This document shows, in pieces, positions 44,300 through 54,207 of a stretch of 64,000 nucleotides of DNA. The first letter of the stretch is position 1; each line of letters starts with the position of its first letter. The stretch is from Pseudomonadota bacterium (lineage in GTDB: Bacteria > Pseudomonadota > Gammaproteobacteria > Burkholderiales > Burkholderiaceae_C), in NCBI GenBank assembly GCA_963205115.1, contig CAUJHV010000034.1, positions 124,001 through 188,000 on the forward strand. The letters run 5' to 3'. The position numbers and the translations under genes are program-made. The notes beneath the pieces were generated by a model, which saw nothing but the letters and a program-made list of their open reading frames with translations, had not been told where the DNA came from and searched no databases.

Positions 44300-45139
44300 T
44301 CAGGCAGGTGGCGCCTTCGCGCGGGCGGCACCGCCCAGCACGGGATGCTCGCGCAGCGTCGCAAAACACAGGCCCTTGGCCTTCAGGCCTTCGATCAGGG
44401 GCTCCAGCACGGCCGGCGCCCAGGGGTCCTTGCGTGACCAGATGCCCAGGTGCGCCAGCAGGATGTCGCCGGCCTTGACCTCGCGCAGCGCCTTGTCGAG
44501 CAATGCCGCATTCGACGCCCGCTCGCTGGGCAGTTCATCGCCCAGGAAGCCGGCCGGCGTCCACGGCACATGCGTCCAGCCGCAGGTCGCGGCGATGGCC
44601 AGCAGCTGCGGCGAGGTCTTGCCGCCCGGCGCGCGGAAGATCGCATTCATCGGCTGGCCGGCCATGGCCTCGAAGCGTTGCGCCGGGCGCGCGAGTTCGG
44701 CGCAATAGGCCTTGGCATCCAGCTCACGCGGCTTCATCGCGGCCGGGCCGGCGGTGGGGCGCACGCGCAGGCGCTGCCCCGGCAGATCGGCCTGCCACAC
44801 GTCGTGGTCCCAGGTGTGCGAACCGAAGGCATGGCCCTCGGCCGCACGCGCGCGCCACCACGGCGCCCAGCTGTCGTCCAGGCTGCTGCCTTCGGTCTTG
44901 GTGCGCTCGTTGGCCAGGAAGAAGGTGGCCTTGACGCCCTGGCGCTTGAGCACCTCGGCAATCAGCGGCGCCACGGCCATGTGGCCGGTGTCGAAGGTCA
45001 GGTAGACGGGTTTGTCGCAGCCCGTCGCGGCACCCGCGGCACCCACTCCGGTGCTCAGGCCGATGCCCAGCAGCGCGCCCAGCGCGGACACCCCGGCGCG
45101 CCGCCACGCGCGGCGGACGCCTTCAGGTGCGTGGGGCAT
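44300..45139 (-). CDS. Polysaccharide deacetylase (NodB) family protein with variant motif 1
   Basis: 279 residues. An N-terminal signal or anchor (ALGALLGIGLSTGVGAAGA) precedes the NodB domain. Motif 1 reads YLTFDTGHM instead of TFDDG, so the catalytic base Asp is kept but the metal-ligand Asp is Thr. Motif 2 GSHTWDHD (HxxxH) and motif 3 FRAPGGKTSP are present. It probably removes acetyl groups from an envelope glycan, with altered metal binding. The start overlaps the preceding YVTN gene by 17 bp, so the two are translationally linked. Confidence 0.88.
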   Translation of the reverse strand: MPHAPEGVRRAWRRAGVSALGALLGIGLSTGVGAAGAATGCDKPVYLTFDTGHMAVAPLIAEVLKRQGVKATFFLANERTKTEGSSLDDSWAPWWRARAAEGHAFGSHTWDHDVWQADLPGQRLRVRPTAGPAAMKPRELDAKAYCAELARPAQRFEAMAGQPMNAIFRAPGGKTSPQLLAIAATCGWTHVPWTPAGFLGDELPSERASNAALLDKALREVKAGDILLAHLGIWSRKDPWAPAVLEPLIEGLKAKGLCFATLREHPVLGGAARAKAPPA

Positions 45140-46160
45140 GGTCCAGCGTCCACACGCCGTGCGGCGAGCGGCCCACCTTGACCTGGCGCACGAGCTTGCG
45201 GCTGTCGATGTCGATCACCGAGAGCATGCCCGCCCAGCGCGAGGCCAGCAGCAGGGTCTTGCCGTCGGCCGTGACGTCCATGTCGTCGGGGCCGCTGGGG
45301 CCCGGGTATTCCGCGGCCACCGTGAAGCTCTGCAGATCGATCATGCTGATCGTATTGGCCACGCGGTTGCTCAGGAAGACGTGACGCCCGTCGCCGCGCG
45401 AGCGGAACGAGTGCGCGCCGTCGGCAGTTTCCAGTCGCTTGGCGAGTTTGGGGGCAGGGCCGGACACGTCGTAGATCTCGACCACCTTGTCGCCCGTCAG
45501 CGCCACCAGCAGGTGCTTGTCGTCGCGCGTGAGGAAGCAGTCCGCCGGCATCTTGCCGATCTTGATCTTCCAGCGCACCGCGTGTGTATTCAGGTCGATG
45601 GCCAGCAGCTCGTCGCTGTCCTGCAGCGTGGCGTAGACCACCGTGGACTTGCTGTCGATGAACAGGTGGCTCGGCGTCTTGGGCGCCTCGGTGCGCTTGG
45701 CCAGCACGAAGGGCTCGGCGGCCGTGGGCTGCCAGCGGTAGATGTCCACGCGGTGCAGGCGGTTCGACGCGGTGACGAACCACTTCATGTCGGGCGAAAA
45801 CCGCAGGTGGTAGGGGTCCGCGATGTCGCGCACCGTGCGCTGCACCTGCGCGGTGACCGGGTCGATGAAGGTCAGCGAGTTGGACGCCGCATTGGCCACG
45901 ATGACGCTCTTGTCGTCCGGCGTCAGGTACAGGTGGTGCGGCTCCTTGCCGGTGGGGATGCGCTGCAGCTCCTTCCAGGTGGCGGGGTCGATCACCGTGA
46001 CGGTGGCGTCCAGCGAATTGAGCACGAAGATGGGCGGCCGGGCCTTGGCCGGCGCCGGAGCAGCCGGCGCCTGGGCGAAAACGGGCGCGCCCGCCAGGCC
46101 GGCACCGGCCAGCAGCAGCTCACGCCGCGTCAGATCATGTCGTGAAAGCTTAGTCATCAT
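45123..46160 (-). CDS. YVTN/YncE-type beta-propeller protein with Tat signal
   Basis: 345 residues from the ATG at 46160. The N-terminus [22 protein letters not shown] is a twin-arginine signal. The mature part consists of beta-propeller blades with the YVTN pattern ([66 protein letters not shown]). It is a periplasmic propeller with no catalytic residues visible. The start overlaps the AIM24 stop by 11 bp and the stop overlaps the deacetylase start, so it lies in a tightly coupled operon. Confidence 0.9.
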   Translation of the reverse strand: MMTKLSRHDLTRRELLLAGAGLAGAPVFAQAPAAPAPAKARPPIFVLNSLDATVTVIDPATWKELQRIPTGKEPHHLYLTPDDKSVIVANAASNSLTFIDPVTAQVQRTVRDIADPYHLRFSPDMKWFVTASNRLHRVDIYRWQPTAAEPFVLAKRTEAPKTPSHLFIDSKSTVVYATLQDSDELLAIDLNTHAVRWKIKIGKMPADCFLTRDDKHLLVALTGDKVVEIYDVSGPAPKLAKRLETADGAHSFRSRGDGRHVFLSNRVANTISMIDLQSFTVAAEYPGPSGPDDMDVTADGKTLLLASRWAGMLSVIDIDSRKLVRQVKVGRSPHGVWTLDHAPRT

Positions 46161-46968
46161 CACCTTGAAGAATGCCGCCCAGCAGGCCGCCGCCAGCCAG
46201 GCCACCGAGGATCGAACCCTCTTCGCGCGAGCCCCCGCGCTGCGGCGCCGCGGCAAACACGCGCGAGGCCAGCCGGGAGAACGGCAGGCTCTGCAGCCAC
46301 ACCGTGCCGGGTCCCGTGACCTTGGCGAAGAACAAGCCTTCGCCGCCGAACAGGGCCGTCTTGATCTTGCCCACGTACTGGATCTCGAAATTGACGTTCG
46401 GCGTCATGGCCACCAGGCAGCCGGTGTCCACCATCAGCGTCTGGCCCATCTGCAGCTCGCGCTTGAGGATGCTGCCGCCGGCGTGCACGAAGGCCAGGCC
46501 GTCGCCTTCGAGCTTCTGCATGATGAAGCCTTCGCCGCCGAAGAAGCCCACGCTCAGCTTCTGCTGGAAGTGGATGCCCAGCGACACGCCGCGCGCGGCG
46601 GCCAGGAAGGCGTCCTTCTGGCAGATCAGCGTGCCGCCGAGCTGGCGCAGGTCCATCGGCAGGATCTTGCCGGGGTACGGCGCCGCAAAGGCCACGCGCT
46701 GCTTCTGGTGGCCGGCATTGGTGTAGACCGTGGTGAACAGCGATTCGCCGGTGACCAGGCGCTTGCCAGCGCCCAGCAGCTTGCCGAAGAGCCCGCCACC
46801 GCCGCCGCCCTGACGGCCGTCGCCGAAGACGGTGTCCATCGTGATCCCGGCGTCCATGAACATCATGCTGCCGGCTTCGCCCACGGCCGCCTCGCCGGGA
46901 TCGAGTTCGATCTCGACGAACTGCATCTCGGCGCCCTTGATCTCGTAGTCGACGACATCCATGCCCAT
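46150..46968 (-). CDS. AIM24 family protein (TIGR00266-like)
   Basis: 272 residues from the ATG at 46968. The conserved pattern [37 protein letters not shown], followed by glycine-rich [29 protein letters not shown] and [24 protein letters not shown], is typical of the AIM24/TRAP-like beta-structure family. The bacterial function is unknown; the mitochondrial relative affects membrane organisation. It is first in the AIM24-YVTN-deacetylase-desaturase series. An Arg/Ala/Pro-rich in-frame extension upstream to 47478 is not conserved and was rejected. Confidence 0.9.
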   Translation of the reverse strand: MGMDVVDYEIKGAEMQFVEIELDPGEAAVGEAGSMMFMDAGITMDTVFGDGRQGGGGGGLFGKLLGAGKRLVTGESLFTTVYTNAGHQKQRVAFAAPYPGKILPMDLRQLGGTLICQKDAFLAAARGVSLGIHFQQKLSVGFFGGEGFIMQKLEGDGLAFVHAGGSILKRELQMGQTLMVDTGCLVAMTPNVNFEIQYVGKIKTALFGGEGLFFAKVTGPGTVWLQSLPFSRLASRVFAAAPQRGGSREEGSILGGLAGGGLLGGILQGDDD

Positions 46969-47094
46969 GTCTGTAACCCTCTTGCTGGAAGCTTGGTTGA
47001 CCGGGGACACCCCGGCAGTTGCTGAACGCGCGGGATGGTACCCAAGTGGCCACACGATAATCGTGACCATGGGCAAGCGCAGCCGCACGAATCG

Positions 47095-47544
47095 ATGCCG
47101 CACGATCCGCAGCCGCCAGGCCGCTGGCGGCGCTGGGCCTTGAGCGCCGTGCCGGCCATCCCCTGGCTGGGCATCGCCGCCGTCAGCGTCGGCGCGGCCG
47201 GCGGCGCGCTGCTGCGCTGGCAGCTGGGCAACTGGCTCAATGGCTTGAACCCCTCCTTGCCCACCGGCACGCTGACGGCCAACATCCTGGGCGGCTATCT
47301 CGTGGGCGTGGCCGTGGCCTTTTTCGCCCACCAGCCGGAATGGCCGCCCGCGTGGCGGCTGTTCGTCATCACCGGTTTCCTGGGTGGATTGACCACCTTC
47401 TCCACCTTCTCGGCCGAGGTCGTCACGCTGCTGCAGGCCGGGCGGCTGCAGGCCGCGCTGGTGGCCATCACCGCGCACTTGGCGGGCTCGCTGGTGGCCA
47501 CGTTGGCCGGGCTGGCGACGATGGAGGGGCTGCGGCGGGCCTGA
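47095..47544 (+). CDS. crcB: Fluoride ion channel CrcB (Fluc)
   Basis: 149 residues from the ATG at 47095, a little longer than the usual 125 because of an N-terminal extension. Motifs [29 protein letters not shown] and [17 protein letters not shown] are diagnostic of Fluc channels, which export fluoride passively. About four membrane helices are present. I looked for the fluoride riboswitch upstream and did not see one. Confidence 0.95.
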   Translation: MPHDPQPPGRWRRWALSAVPAIPWLGIAAVSVGAAGGALLRWQLGNWLNGLNPSLPTGTLTANILGGYLVGVAVAFFAHQPEWPPAWRLFVITGFLGGLTTFSTFSAEVVTLLQAGRLQAALVAITAHLAGSLVATLAGLATMEGLRRA

Positions 47545-47614
47545 GCGGCCGCGCAGCAGAGCGGGGCCGGCCGGACGGCCTCAAGGCCGTCCTGAGGCAC
47601 TGAACGGCCGCCGG

Positions 47615-48373
47615 TCAGACGCCGCCGTTGCCCGATGCGTCGTCCGCCGGGTCTGGCGCCGGATCCGCATCACCCGGCGCAGCCCACAGGTCAGCCGCCG
47701 CACCCGCGCGCGCAAACTGCGCGGCCGGCGCCGCCACATAGGCCTCCACGGGCGCAAAGCGGATCAGGCCTGCGGCATCGCGCGGCGTGCCGTGCAGCCA
47801 GAGGTCGGCATCCTCGGCCTCGATCGGCACCACGGCGCGCTTGTCCTGCTCGTTCGGTGCGAAACGGGGGTCCGGCTTGTGCATGCGGCTCATCAACGGG
47901 CAGGCATCGGCATTGACGGTGAGCATGGTGTAGCTCTCGTGCAGCTCGCCCGTGGCCTTGTCCACCCAGGTGGCCCACAGGCCGGCCAGGCCCCAGGGCA
48001 GCCCGTCGGCACGGCCGAAGCGCCACCAGACGTTGCGGCCCGTCTCCCAGTTCGGCTCGTCGAAGGTCCAGGCCGGGATGATGCAGCGCTGCCCGCGCGC
48101 CCAGGGTTGCTTGTAGCTGGCCTTGGCTGCCACTTCCTCGCTGCGGGCGTTCTGCGTGCTGTAGGTCAGCCGCGGCTCCTTGGCGAACCAGGGAATCAGG
48201 CCCCAGGCGCCCACCACCAGTTCGCGAGCGGCCTCGGTTTGCGTGCGGTCGGCCCGGATGAACGCGCCCGGCGCACGCGGGAAAACCTCGGCGCCGCGCC
48301 ACGGATGGCCACGGCCGACCTGCCAGATGCGCTCGATCGCGGCACTGTCGGGGCTGACGTAGCGGGTGCACAT
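47615..48373 (-). CDS. SOS response-associated peptidase (SRAP/YedK/HMCES family)
   Basis: 252 residues. It starts MCTRYV, so after Met removal Cys2 is N-terminal and would form the thiazolidine crosslink to abasic DNA. Other SRAP features are TYSTQNARSEEVA (NARxE), RCIIPAWTFDEPNW (the P-x-x-x-F/Y-E/D-W region), and MLTVNADACPLMSRMHKPDPRF, the catalytic His site. The histidine motif is MHKPDPR rather than HDRMP. It protects abasic sites in single-stranded DNA. It is divergent from the DAO-type oxidase; no LexA box is apparent. Confidence 0.92.
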   Translation of the reverse strand: MCTRYVSPDSAAIERIWQVGRGHPWRGAEVFPRAPGAFIRADRTQTEAARELVVGAWGLIPWFAKEPRLTYSTQNARSEEVAAKASYKQPWARGQRCIIPAWTFDEPNWETGRNVWWRFGRADGLPWGLAGLWATWVDKATGELHESYTMLTVNADACPLMSRMHKPDPRFAPNEQDKRAVVPIEAEDADLWLHGTPRDAAGLIRFAPVEAYVAAPAAQFARAGAAADLWAAPGDADPAPDPADDASGNGGV

Positions 48374-48498
48374 GCGCGCATGCTACGCGGGCCGCCATGC
48401 CGCCGCGCGGGCGAACACATGCCGTGCCACCGCGCGCAGCGCGCGGCGGCCGGCCGACGTCGTACGCTTGCGGCCTGGGCAACCACAGGAGAACGGCA

Positions 48499-49638
48499 GT
48501 GACAGCCTCGGCACAGGCATGCGACGTCCTGGTGATCGGCGGCGGCATCGCGGGCGCCTCGGTGGCGCACTTCATCGCGCCGCACCGGCGCACGGTGCTG
48601 CTGGAGCGCGAGAGCCAGCCGGGATACCACAGCACCGGACGCTCGGCGGCGCAGTACATCGCCACCTACGGCACGCCGCAGGCGCGTGCGCTGACGCTGG
48701 CCAGCCGCGGCTTCCTGCAGGCGCCGCCGCCGGGTTTCAGCGAACAGCCGTTGCTGCACCTGCGCGCCGTCATGACCATCGGCCTGACAGGGCAGGAAGC
48801 TGCGCTCGACGAGGCCTGGCGCGTGCTGTGCAGCGTCACCGATACCGGCCGGCGCCTGAGCGCCGCGCAGGCCTGCCGCGAGGTGCCGATCCTGCGCGAA
48901 TCGGCACTCATCGGCGCGGTGCTCGAGCCGGAGTCCTTCGACATGGACGTGCATGCCATCCACCAGGGCTTCCTTCGCGGCCTGCGCCGTGCCGGCGGGC
49001 AGGTGGTCACCGGCGCCGACGTGCTGTCGCTGACACGCGAGGGCGAGCGCTGGTGCGCGCAGACGCCGCGCGGCCGCTTCGAGGCGCCCATCGTCGTGAA
49101 CGCCGCCGGCGCCTGGTGCGACGAGGTCGCGCGGCGGGCGGGTGTGCAGCCGCTGGGCCTGGTGCCGCGGCGCCGCTCGGCGCTGACCTTCCGCGGCCCG
49201 CCCGACCAGGCCTTCGCGCACTGGCCGCTGGTGGCCGATGCCGTGCACAGCTTCTACTTCAAGCCCGACGCCGGCGTGCTGCTGGGTTCGCCGGCCAACG
49301 AAGACGCCACCACGCCGCAGGACGTGCAGCCCGAGGAACTGGACATCGCGCTGGCCATCGACCGCATCGAAAGCGCGACGACGCTGGCGGTGCAGCCGCT
49401 GCGCCGCTGGGCGGGGCTGCGCTCCTTCGTGGCCGACGGCGACCTGGTCGGCGGCTTCGACGCCATCGCACCGGGTTTCTTCTGGTGCGCGGGCCAGGGC
49501 GGCTACGGCATACAGACCTCGCCAGCGATGGGCATGGCCTGCGCCGCGCTCTTGTGCGGGGAACCCCTGCCCCCCGAAGTCAGCGGATTCGGACTGGACG
49601 CGACAGCCCTCTCCCCCATGCGGCCGGGCCTGCGCTGA
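48499..49638 (+). CDS. FAD-dependent oxidoreductase of the DAO family
   Basis: 379 residues from GTG at 48499, which has an AGGAGA site 7 bp upstream. The Rossmann dinucleotide motif DVLVIGGGIAGASVAHFIA and the C-terminal FAD motif GFFWCAGQGGYGIQTSPAMG identify the D-amino-acid/glycine/sarcosine oxidase (DadA-like) group. It should oxidise an amino or 2-hydroxy acid; the substrate cannot be read from the sequence. It is followed 56 bp later by ppx on the same strand. Confidence 0.9.
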   Translation: MTASAQACDVLVIGGGIAGASVAHFIAPHRRTVLLERESQPGYHSTGRSAAQYIATYGTPQARALTLASRGFLQAPPPGFSEQPLLHLRAVMTIGLTGQEAALDEAWRVLCSVTDTGRRLSAAQACREVPILRESALIGAVLEPESFDMDVHAIHQGFLRGLRRAGGQVVTGADVLSLTREGERWCAQTPRGRFEAPIVVNAAGAWCDEVARRAGVQPLGLVPRRRSALTFRGPPDQAFAHWPLVADAVHSFYFKPDAGVLLGSPANEDATTPQDVQPEELDIALAIDRIESATTLAVQPLRRWAGLRSFVADGDLVGGFDAIAPGFFWCAGQGGYGIQTSPAMGMACAALLCGEPLPPEVSGFGLDATALSPMRPGLR

Positions 49639-49693
49639 TGGGTGCCGATGCGGCCTCGAGCCGGGACACAATGCCCTGAACACCCGAGGCTCC

Positions 49694-51202
49694 ATGTCTA
49701 CCGCACCCGCCGCCGACACCCCCCTGCTCGCCGCCATCGACATCGGTTCCAACAGCTTCCGGCTCGAGATCGGGCAGCTCGACCGTGGCCGCTACCGTCG
49801 CACGCTGTATCTCAAGCGCGTCGTGCGGCTGGGCGCCGATCTGGACGAAAACAGCCGCCTGCGCGAGTCCGGCATCCAGAAAGGCCTGGATTGCCTGCGC
49901 GAATTTGCCACGCACCTGAGCGACATGCCTGGCCAGCGCCTGCGCGCCGTGGCCACGCAAACCCTGCGCGAAGCCGCCAACCGCGACGACTTCCTGACCC
50001 GCGCCAAGGCCGTGCTGGGCCATCCGATCGAGGTCATCTCCGGGCGCGAGGAAGCGCGTCTGATCTATGCCGGCGTGTCGACCTTGCAGCCTTCGGACCA
50101 GCCACGGCTCGTGATCGACATCGGCGGCCGCTCCACCGAGCTGATCCTCGGCCAGGGCCGCCGCCCCTTGCAGGTGGAGTCGTTTCCGGTCGGTTCGGTG
50201 GGCCTGTCGATGCGCTACTTTCCCGATGGCCGCTTGACTGCCGAGGCCTTCCGCGCCGCGCAGATCGCTGCGGGTGCGGAATTCGAAGAAGCCCTGGGCA
50301 CCTTCGCGCCGCCGCTGTGGCGCGAGGCGCTGGGCTCGTCCGGCACGGCCGGCGCGGTCTCCGACATCCTCGAAGCCACGCGGATGACCGACGGACGCAT
50401 CACGCCGCAGGCCCTGACGCGGCTGATCGCGCAGTGCATCCGCGCACAAAGCGTCGACCGCCTCGATTTCGCCGGCATGAAAGAAGACCGCCGCGCGGTG
50501 CTGCCCGGCGGCCTGGCCATCCTCTACACGCTGGCCACGCATTTCGCCATCGACGAACTGCTTCCCGCCAAGGGCGCACTGCGCCAGGGCGTGATCATCG
50601 ACCTGCACGAACGGCTTGGCGCCACGCGCCGCGCCGTGCCCAAGGACATGCGCGACGCCACCGTGGCGGCCTTGCAGAAGCGCTTTGTGGTGGATGTGCC
50701 GCAGGCCCACCGCGTGCGCGACGTGGCACTGGGCCTGTACGACGCGGTCACGCACAACGACGACCCGCAGGCGCGGCGCGAACTGGGCTGGGCCTGCGCG
50801 CTGCACGAGATCGGCATGTCGGTCTCGCACCACGACCACCACCGGCACAGCGCCTACCTGCTGAGCCACATCGACGCCGCGGGTTTCTCCCAGAGCCAGC
50901 AGCGGCGCCTGGCCGACCTCGCGCTGTCGCAGCGCGGCGGCCTGCGCAAGATCGAGGCGCTGCTGCGCGACCCCGATACCGCCTGGATGGTGCTGTGCCT
51001 GCGCCTGGCGGTCATCCGCTGCCACGCGCGCCTGGCGCTCGAAGGGCCGGAATGGGTGCTGGTGCGGCGCAGTGACGACGCGGCCAGCCTGGGCTGGCGT
51101 CCCGCACGCCAGGCGCCCAACCCGCGCACCCTGCACCTGCTGCAGGAAGAAGCGCAGGCCTGGGCGCGCCTGGGCGTGATCCGGCTGGAACTGCCGCACT
51201 GA
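49694..51202 (+). CDS. ppx: Exopolyphosphatase (Ppx/GppA family)
   Basis: 502 residues from the ATG at 49694. The actin-like ASKHA phosphatase motifs are AAIDIGSNSFRLEIGQ, ISGREEARLIYAGV, LVIDIGGRSTELILGQG and LPGGLAILYTLATHF. The C-terminal HD-like helical part (GWACALHEIGMSVSHHDHHRHSAYLLSHIDAAGFSQSQQR) marks the long Ppx type. It releases phosphate from inorganic polyphosphate; GppA-type pppGpp hydrolysis is an alternative. No ppk gene is in the window. Confidence 0.94.
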   Translation: MSTAPAADTPLLAAIDIGSNSFRLEIGQLDRGRYRRTLYLKRVVRLGADLDENSRLRESGIQKGLDCLREFATHLSDMPGQRLRAVATQTLREAANRDDFLTRAKAVLGHPIEVISGREEARLIYAGVSTLQPSDQPRLVIDIGGRSTELILGQGRRPLQVESFPVGSVGLSMRYFPDGRLTAEAFRAAQIAAGAEFEEALGTFAPPLWREALGSSGTAGAVSDILEATRMTDGRITPQALTRLIAQCIRAQSVDRLDFAGMKEDRRAVLPGGLAILYTLATHFAIDELLPAKGALRQGVIIDLHERLGATRRAVPKDMRDATVAALQKRFVVDVPQAHRVRDVALGLYDAVTHNDDPQARRELGWACALHEIGMSVSHHDHHRHSAYLLSHIDAAGFSQSQQRRLADLALSQRGGLRKIEALLRDPDTAWMVLCLRLAVIRCHARLALEGPEWVLVRRSDDAASLGWRPARQAPNPRTLHLLQEEAQAWARLGVIRLELPH

Positions 51203-51307
51203 CACGCGGCCCGCACGGCGGGCGCGACATCCACCGGCCGCATCGGCTCCGCCCGTCGGGACGCCACAGGTCCGCCGCTGCCGGCCCTGATGTTTCCCCC
51301 GAGCCCA

Positions 51308-51330
51308 TTTGTATGATGATTGTCAATAAT
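51308..51330 (+). promoter_or_regulatory. AT-rich promoter/operator candidate of the TRAP-otnI operon
   Basis: TATGAT at 51312-51317 is a good -10 hexamer, and ATTG-T-CAAT at 51319-51327 is a small palindrome beside it. This is the only AT-rich stretch in the gap after ppx. A GntR-type regulator would be a usual ligand, but none is encoded nearby. Confidence 0.35.
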
Positions 51331-51390
51331 CGGCCCCCCAGCCTCCCCCCGCAGAGGCCGCACGACTTCACCGATCCAGGAGACCCTTTC

Positions 51391-52371
51391 ATGAGCTTCA
51401 ACCGCCGCACCCCCTTGCTCGCCCTGGCCGCCGCGTGCGCACTGGCCGCGGGCCTTCCGGCACAGGCACAGACGGCCATGCGCAGCAGCATCTCCGTCGC
51501 ACAGAACTCGCACCAGGGCGTGGGCATCGACGTCTTCGCCAAGGAAGTCGACAAGCGCACCAACGGCCGCATCAAGATCCAGAACTTCTACTCCGGCTCG
51601 CTGGGCGGCGAGCTGCAGTCGGTCGAAGCCGTGCAGCTGGGCACGCAGGAGCTGACCTTCACCTCGACCGGTCCTGTCCCCAACTTCGTTCCCGCCGCGC
51701 GCATCCTGGACATCCCCTTCCTGTTCCGCGACAAGGCCCACGCCCGCGCCGTCCTGGACGGCCCGATCGGCCAGGACCTGCTGAAGGAATTCGAGAGCAA
51801 GGGCTTCAAGGCCCTGGCCTGGGGCGAGAACGGCGTGCGCCACATGACCAACAGCAAGCGTGCGGTCAATGCACCCGATGACCTCAAGGGCCTGAAGATG
51901 CGCACGATGGAAAACCCCGTGCACATTGCCGCGTACAAGGGCTTCGGCATCATTCCCACGCCGATGGCCTTCCCCGAGGTCTTCACCGCGCTGCAGCAGG
52001 GCACTGTGGACGGCCAGGAGAACCCGCTGTCGGTCATCATGGCCGCCAAGTTCGACCAGGTGCAGAAGCACCTCTCGCTCACGGGGCACGTCTACAGCCC
52101 GGCCGTGATGCTGATGAACAAGGCCTCCTTCGACAAGCTCTCGGCCGCCGACAAGCAGGCGTTCCTGGACGCCGCGAAGGAAGCCGTCAAGGCCAACCGC
52201 GCGCGTGTGGACGAGGACGACGCCAAGGGCGTGACCGAGCTGCGCAGCAAGGGCATGCAGGTGATCGAGGTCGACAAGGCCAAGTTCCAGGCCGCGCTGA
52301 CGCCGGTGTATGCAGAATTCGAAAAGCAGTTCGGCAAGGCCAACATCGACAAGATCCGCAACTTCAAGTGA
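51391..52371 (+). CDS. dctP: TRAP transporter substrate-binding protein DctP (first gene of dctPQM-otnI)
   Basis: 326 residues from the ATG at 51391, preceded by CCAGGAGA. The signal peptide ends AQAQ. The DctP pattern is clear: SHQGVGIDVFAKEVDKRTNGRIKIQNFYSGSLGGELQSVEAVQLG, LKGLKMRTMENPVHIAAYKGFGIIPTPMAFPEVFTALQQGTVDGQENP, with the ligand-binding Arg in KMRTMENP. The operon ends with otnI, so the ligand is probably a tetronate such as L-threonate or D-erythronate; that is inference from context. An extended start at 51313 was rejected because it loses the signal peptide. Confidence 0.95.
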   Translation: MSFNRRTPLLALAAACALAAGLPAQAQTAMRSSISVAQNSHQGVGIDVFAKEVDKRTNGRIKIQNFYSGSLGGELQSVEAVQLGTQELTFTSTGPVPNFVPAARILDIPFLFRDKAHARAVLDGPIGQDLLKEFESKGFKALAWGENGVRHMTNSKRAVNAPDDLKGLKMRTMENPVHIAAYKGFGIIPTPMAFPEVFTALQQGTVDGQENPLSVIMAAKFDQVQKHLSLTGHVYSPAVMLMNKASFDKLSAADKQAFLDAAKEAVKANRARVDEDDAKGVTELRSKGMQVIEVDKAKFQAALTPVYAEFEKQFGKANIDKIRNFK

Positions 52372-52435
52372 CCGGACGCGGCAGTTGCGCGGCGTACGCC
52401 CTGGCGCGCGCCACGCAGCCGCCGCGACACACGCC

Positions 52436-52930
52436 ATGAAGGAAACCGTCCTGCGCATCGAGCGCATCACCACGGGTGCGGCCATGGCCGGCTCCTGTGC
52501 GATGCTGGCCGTGGCCGCCTCTCTCGGCCTGTACCAGATCATCACGCGCTTCGTGCTGGAAACACCGGCCGAGTGGACCGAGGTGCTGATCCGCTTCAGC
52601 CTGATCTGGATGGTCTTCCTGGGCATCCCGATGGCCTTTCGCATCGGCGCGATGGTCAGCGTGGACGTGGTCTACCGCTGGAGTTCGCCGCCCATGCGGC
52701 GCGTGCTGGACTTCATCGTCTGCGCGGCCGCGCTCGTGCTGGTGGCGGTGATCATCTACTGGGGCTGGGACTACGCCAACCGCGGCAAGGTGCAGACCAT
52801 CATCGGCCTCGAAGACGTCTCGATGTTCTGGGCCTATCTGGCCATGCCCGTGGGCGGGCTGTTCTGCCTGCCGGCCATCCTGGGGCATCTGCTGGACCCC
52901 AAGCGCATTGAACTGGAGACCGCGCAATGA
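52436..52930 (+). CDS. dctQ: TRAP transporter small permease DctQ
   Basis: 164 residues with four hydrophobic helices. EWTEVLIRFSLIWMVFLGIPMAFRIGAMVSVDVVY is the DctQ core, in the expected spacing. It pairs with DctM to form the membrane part of the TRAP transporter. Its stop overlaps the dctM start (ATGA), so the two are coupled. It lies 64 bp after dctP. Confidence 0.95.
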   Translation: MKETVLRIERITTGAAMAGSCAMLAVAASLGLYQIITRFVLETPAEWTEVLIRFSLIWMVFLGIPMAFRIGAMVSVDVVYRWSSPPMRRVLDFIVCAAALVLVAVIIYWGWDYANRGKVQTIIGLEDVSMFWAYLAMPVGGLFCLPAILGHLLDPKRIELETAQ

Positions 52931-54201
52931 GCGTCGTCATGCTCGTGACGATGGTGTTGTGCTTCGCGCTCACCATTTCGGTGGCCGTCTCCATCGGCCT
53001 GGCCGCGCTGCTGGGCATCCAGATCGGCAACGTGAACATGCTCATCTCCGTCAAGGAGATGTTCAATTCGATCAACAAATTTCCGCTGGCGGCCATTCCG
53101 TTCTTCATCCTGGCCGGCAACCTGATGGAAACCGGCGGCATCAGCCGCCGCCTGGTGGAATTTGCCAAGAGCATCGTGGGCGGCGTGCAGGGCGGCCTGC
53201 CGATGACCTGCGTGCTGACCTGCATGATCTTCGCGGCCGTTTCGGGCTCGTCCGTGGCCACGACCTTTGCCATCGGCGCGATCCTGATCCCCGCGCTGAT
53301 CAAGCATGGCTACCCGACCACCTACGCCGCAGCCCTGCAGGCCACCAGCGCCGAGCTGGGCGTGATCATCCCGCCGTCGATCCCGATGATCCTGTACGGC
53401 GTGGCCGCCGAAGTCTCCATCGGCGAGCTCTTCATCGCCGGCTTCGGCCCGGGCCTGCTGATCGGCGCCGCGCTGATGCTCTTTGTCTACCTGTGGTGCA
53501 AGTGGAAGGGCTGGGGCAAGAACGACGGCGACGGCCGCCTGGGCTTCTGGCGCGCCACCTGGCAGGCGGGCTGGGCATTGATGATGCCGGTCATCATCCT
53601 GGGCGGCATCTACGGCGGTGTCTTCACGCCCACCGAAGCGTCCGCAGTGGCCGTGTTCTACGCGCTGATCGTGGGCCTGGTGATCTACCGCGAAATCCGC
53701 ATCCTCGATGTCTTCACCATCCTGAAGAAGTCGGCGCTGTCCAGCGCGGTGATCATGTTCATCATCGCCAACGCGGGCCTGTTTGCCTTTCTGCTCACAC
53801 GCGCCGGTGTGCCCGAAGCCATCGGCCGCTGGCTCGAAGAGGTGCTGAAGTCGCCCGCGCTGTTCCTGCTGGGCGTCAATACCGCGCTGTTCCTGATCGG
53901 CATGTTCATCGAGACCAGCGCAGCCATCATCGTGCTGGCGCCGATCCTCGCGCCGGTGGCCATGCACTTCGGCATCGACCCCGTGCACTTCGGCCTGATC
54001 ATGGTGGTCAACCTGGCGCTGGGCATGATCACGCCGCCGTTCGGGGTCAACCTGTTCGCGGCCTGCACGGTGGCGCGCATCTCGCTGGACCGCATCATCG
54101 GGCAGCTGCTGCCCTTCGTGCTGGTCGTGCTGGGCTGCCTGATGGTCATCACCTACGTGCCGGCGCTGTCGCTGTCGCTGCGCGATCTGGTCTACCGGTA
54201 A
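52927..54201 (+). CDS. dctM: TRAP transporter large permease DctM
   Basis: 424 residues with about eleven hydrophobic helices. Signatures include KFPLAAIPFFILAGNLMETGGISRRLV, AAVSGSSVATTFAIGAI, TSAELGVIIPPSIPMILYG and NLALGMITPPFGVNLFAA. It uses the sodium gradient to import the ligand delivered by DctP. Only 6 bp separate it from otnI, which places the isomerase in the same transcript. Confidence 0.97.
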   Translation: MSVVMLVTMVLCFALTISVAVSIGLAALLGIQIGNVNMLISVKEMFNSINKFPLAAIPFFILAGNLMETGGISRRLVEFAKSIVGGVQGGLPMTCVLTCMIFAAVSGSSVATTFAIGAILIPALIKHGYPTTYAAALQATSAELGVIIPPSIPMILYGVAAEVSIGELFIAGFGPGLLIGAALMLFVYLWCKWKGWGKNDGDGRLGFWRATWQAGWALMMPVIILGGIYGGVFTPTEASAVAVFYALIVGLVIYREIRILDVFTILKKSALSSAVIMFIIANAGLFAFLLTRAGVPEAIGRWLEEVLKSPALFLLGVNTALFLIGMFIETSAAIIVLAPILAPVAMHFGIDPVHFGLIMVVNLALGMITPPFGVNLFAACTVARISLDRIIGQLLPFVLVVLGCLMVITYVPALSLSLRDLVYR

Positions 54202-54207
54202 GGTCTC

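Noticed and set aside
46970-47094. Fluoride riboswitch upstream of crcB
   Set aside because: I looked for the conserved GGNGAUGG and CUGAUGA elements and did not find them in the available 125 bp.
46969-47478. N-terminal extension of the AIM24 protein to 47478
   Set aside because: The added residues are low-complexity and would overlap the well-supported crcB gene on the other strand.
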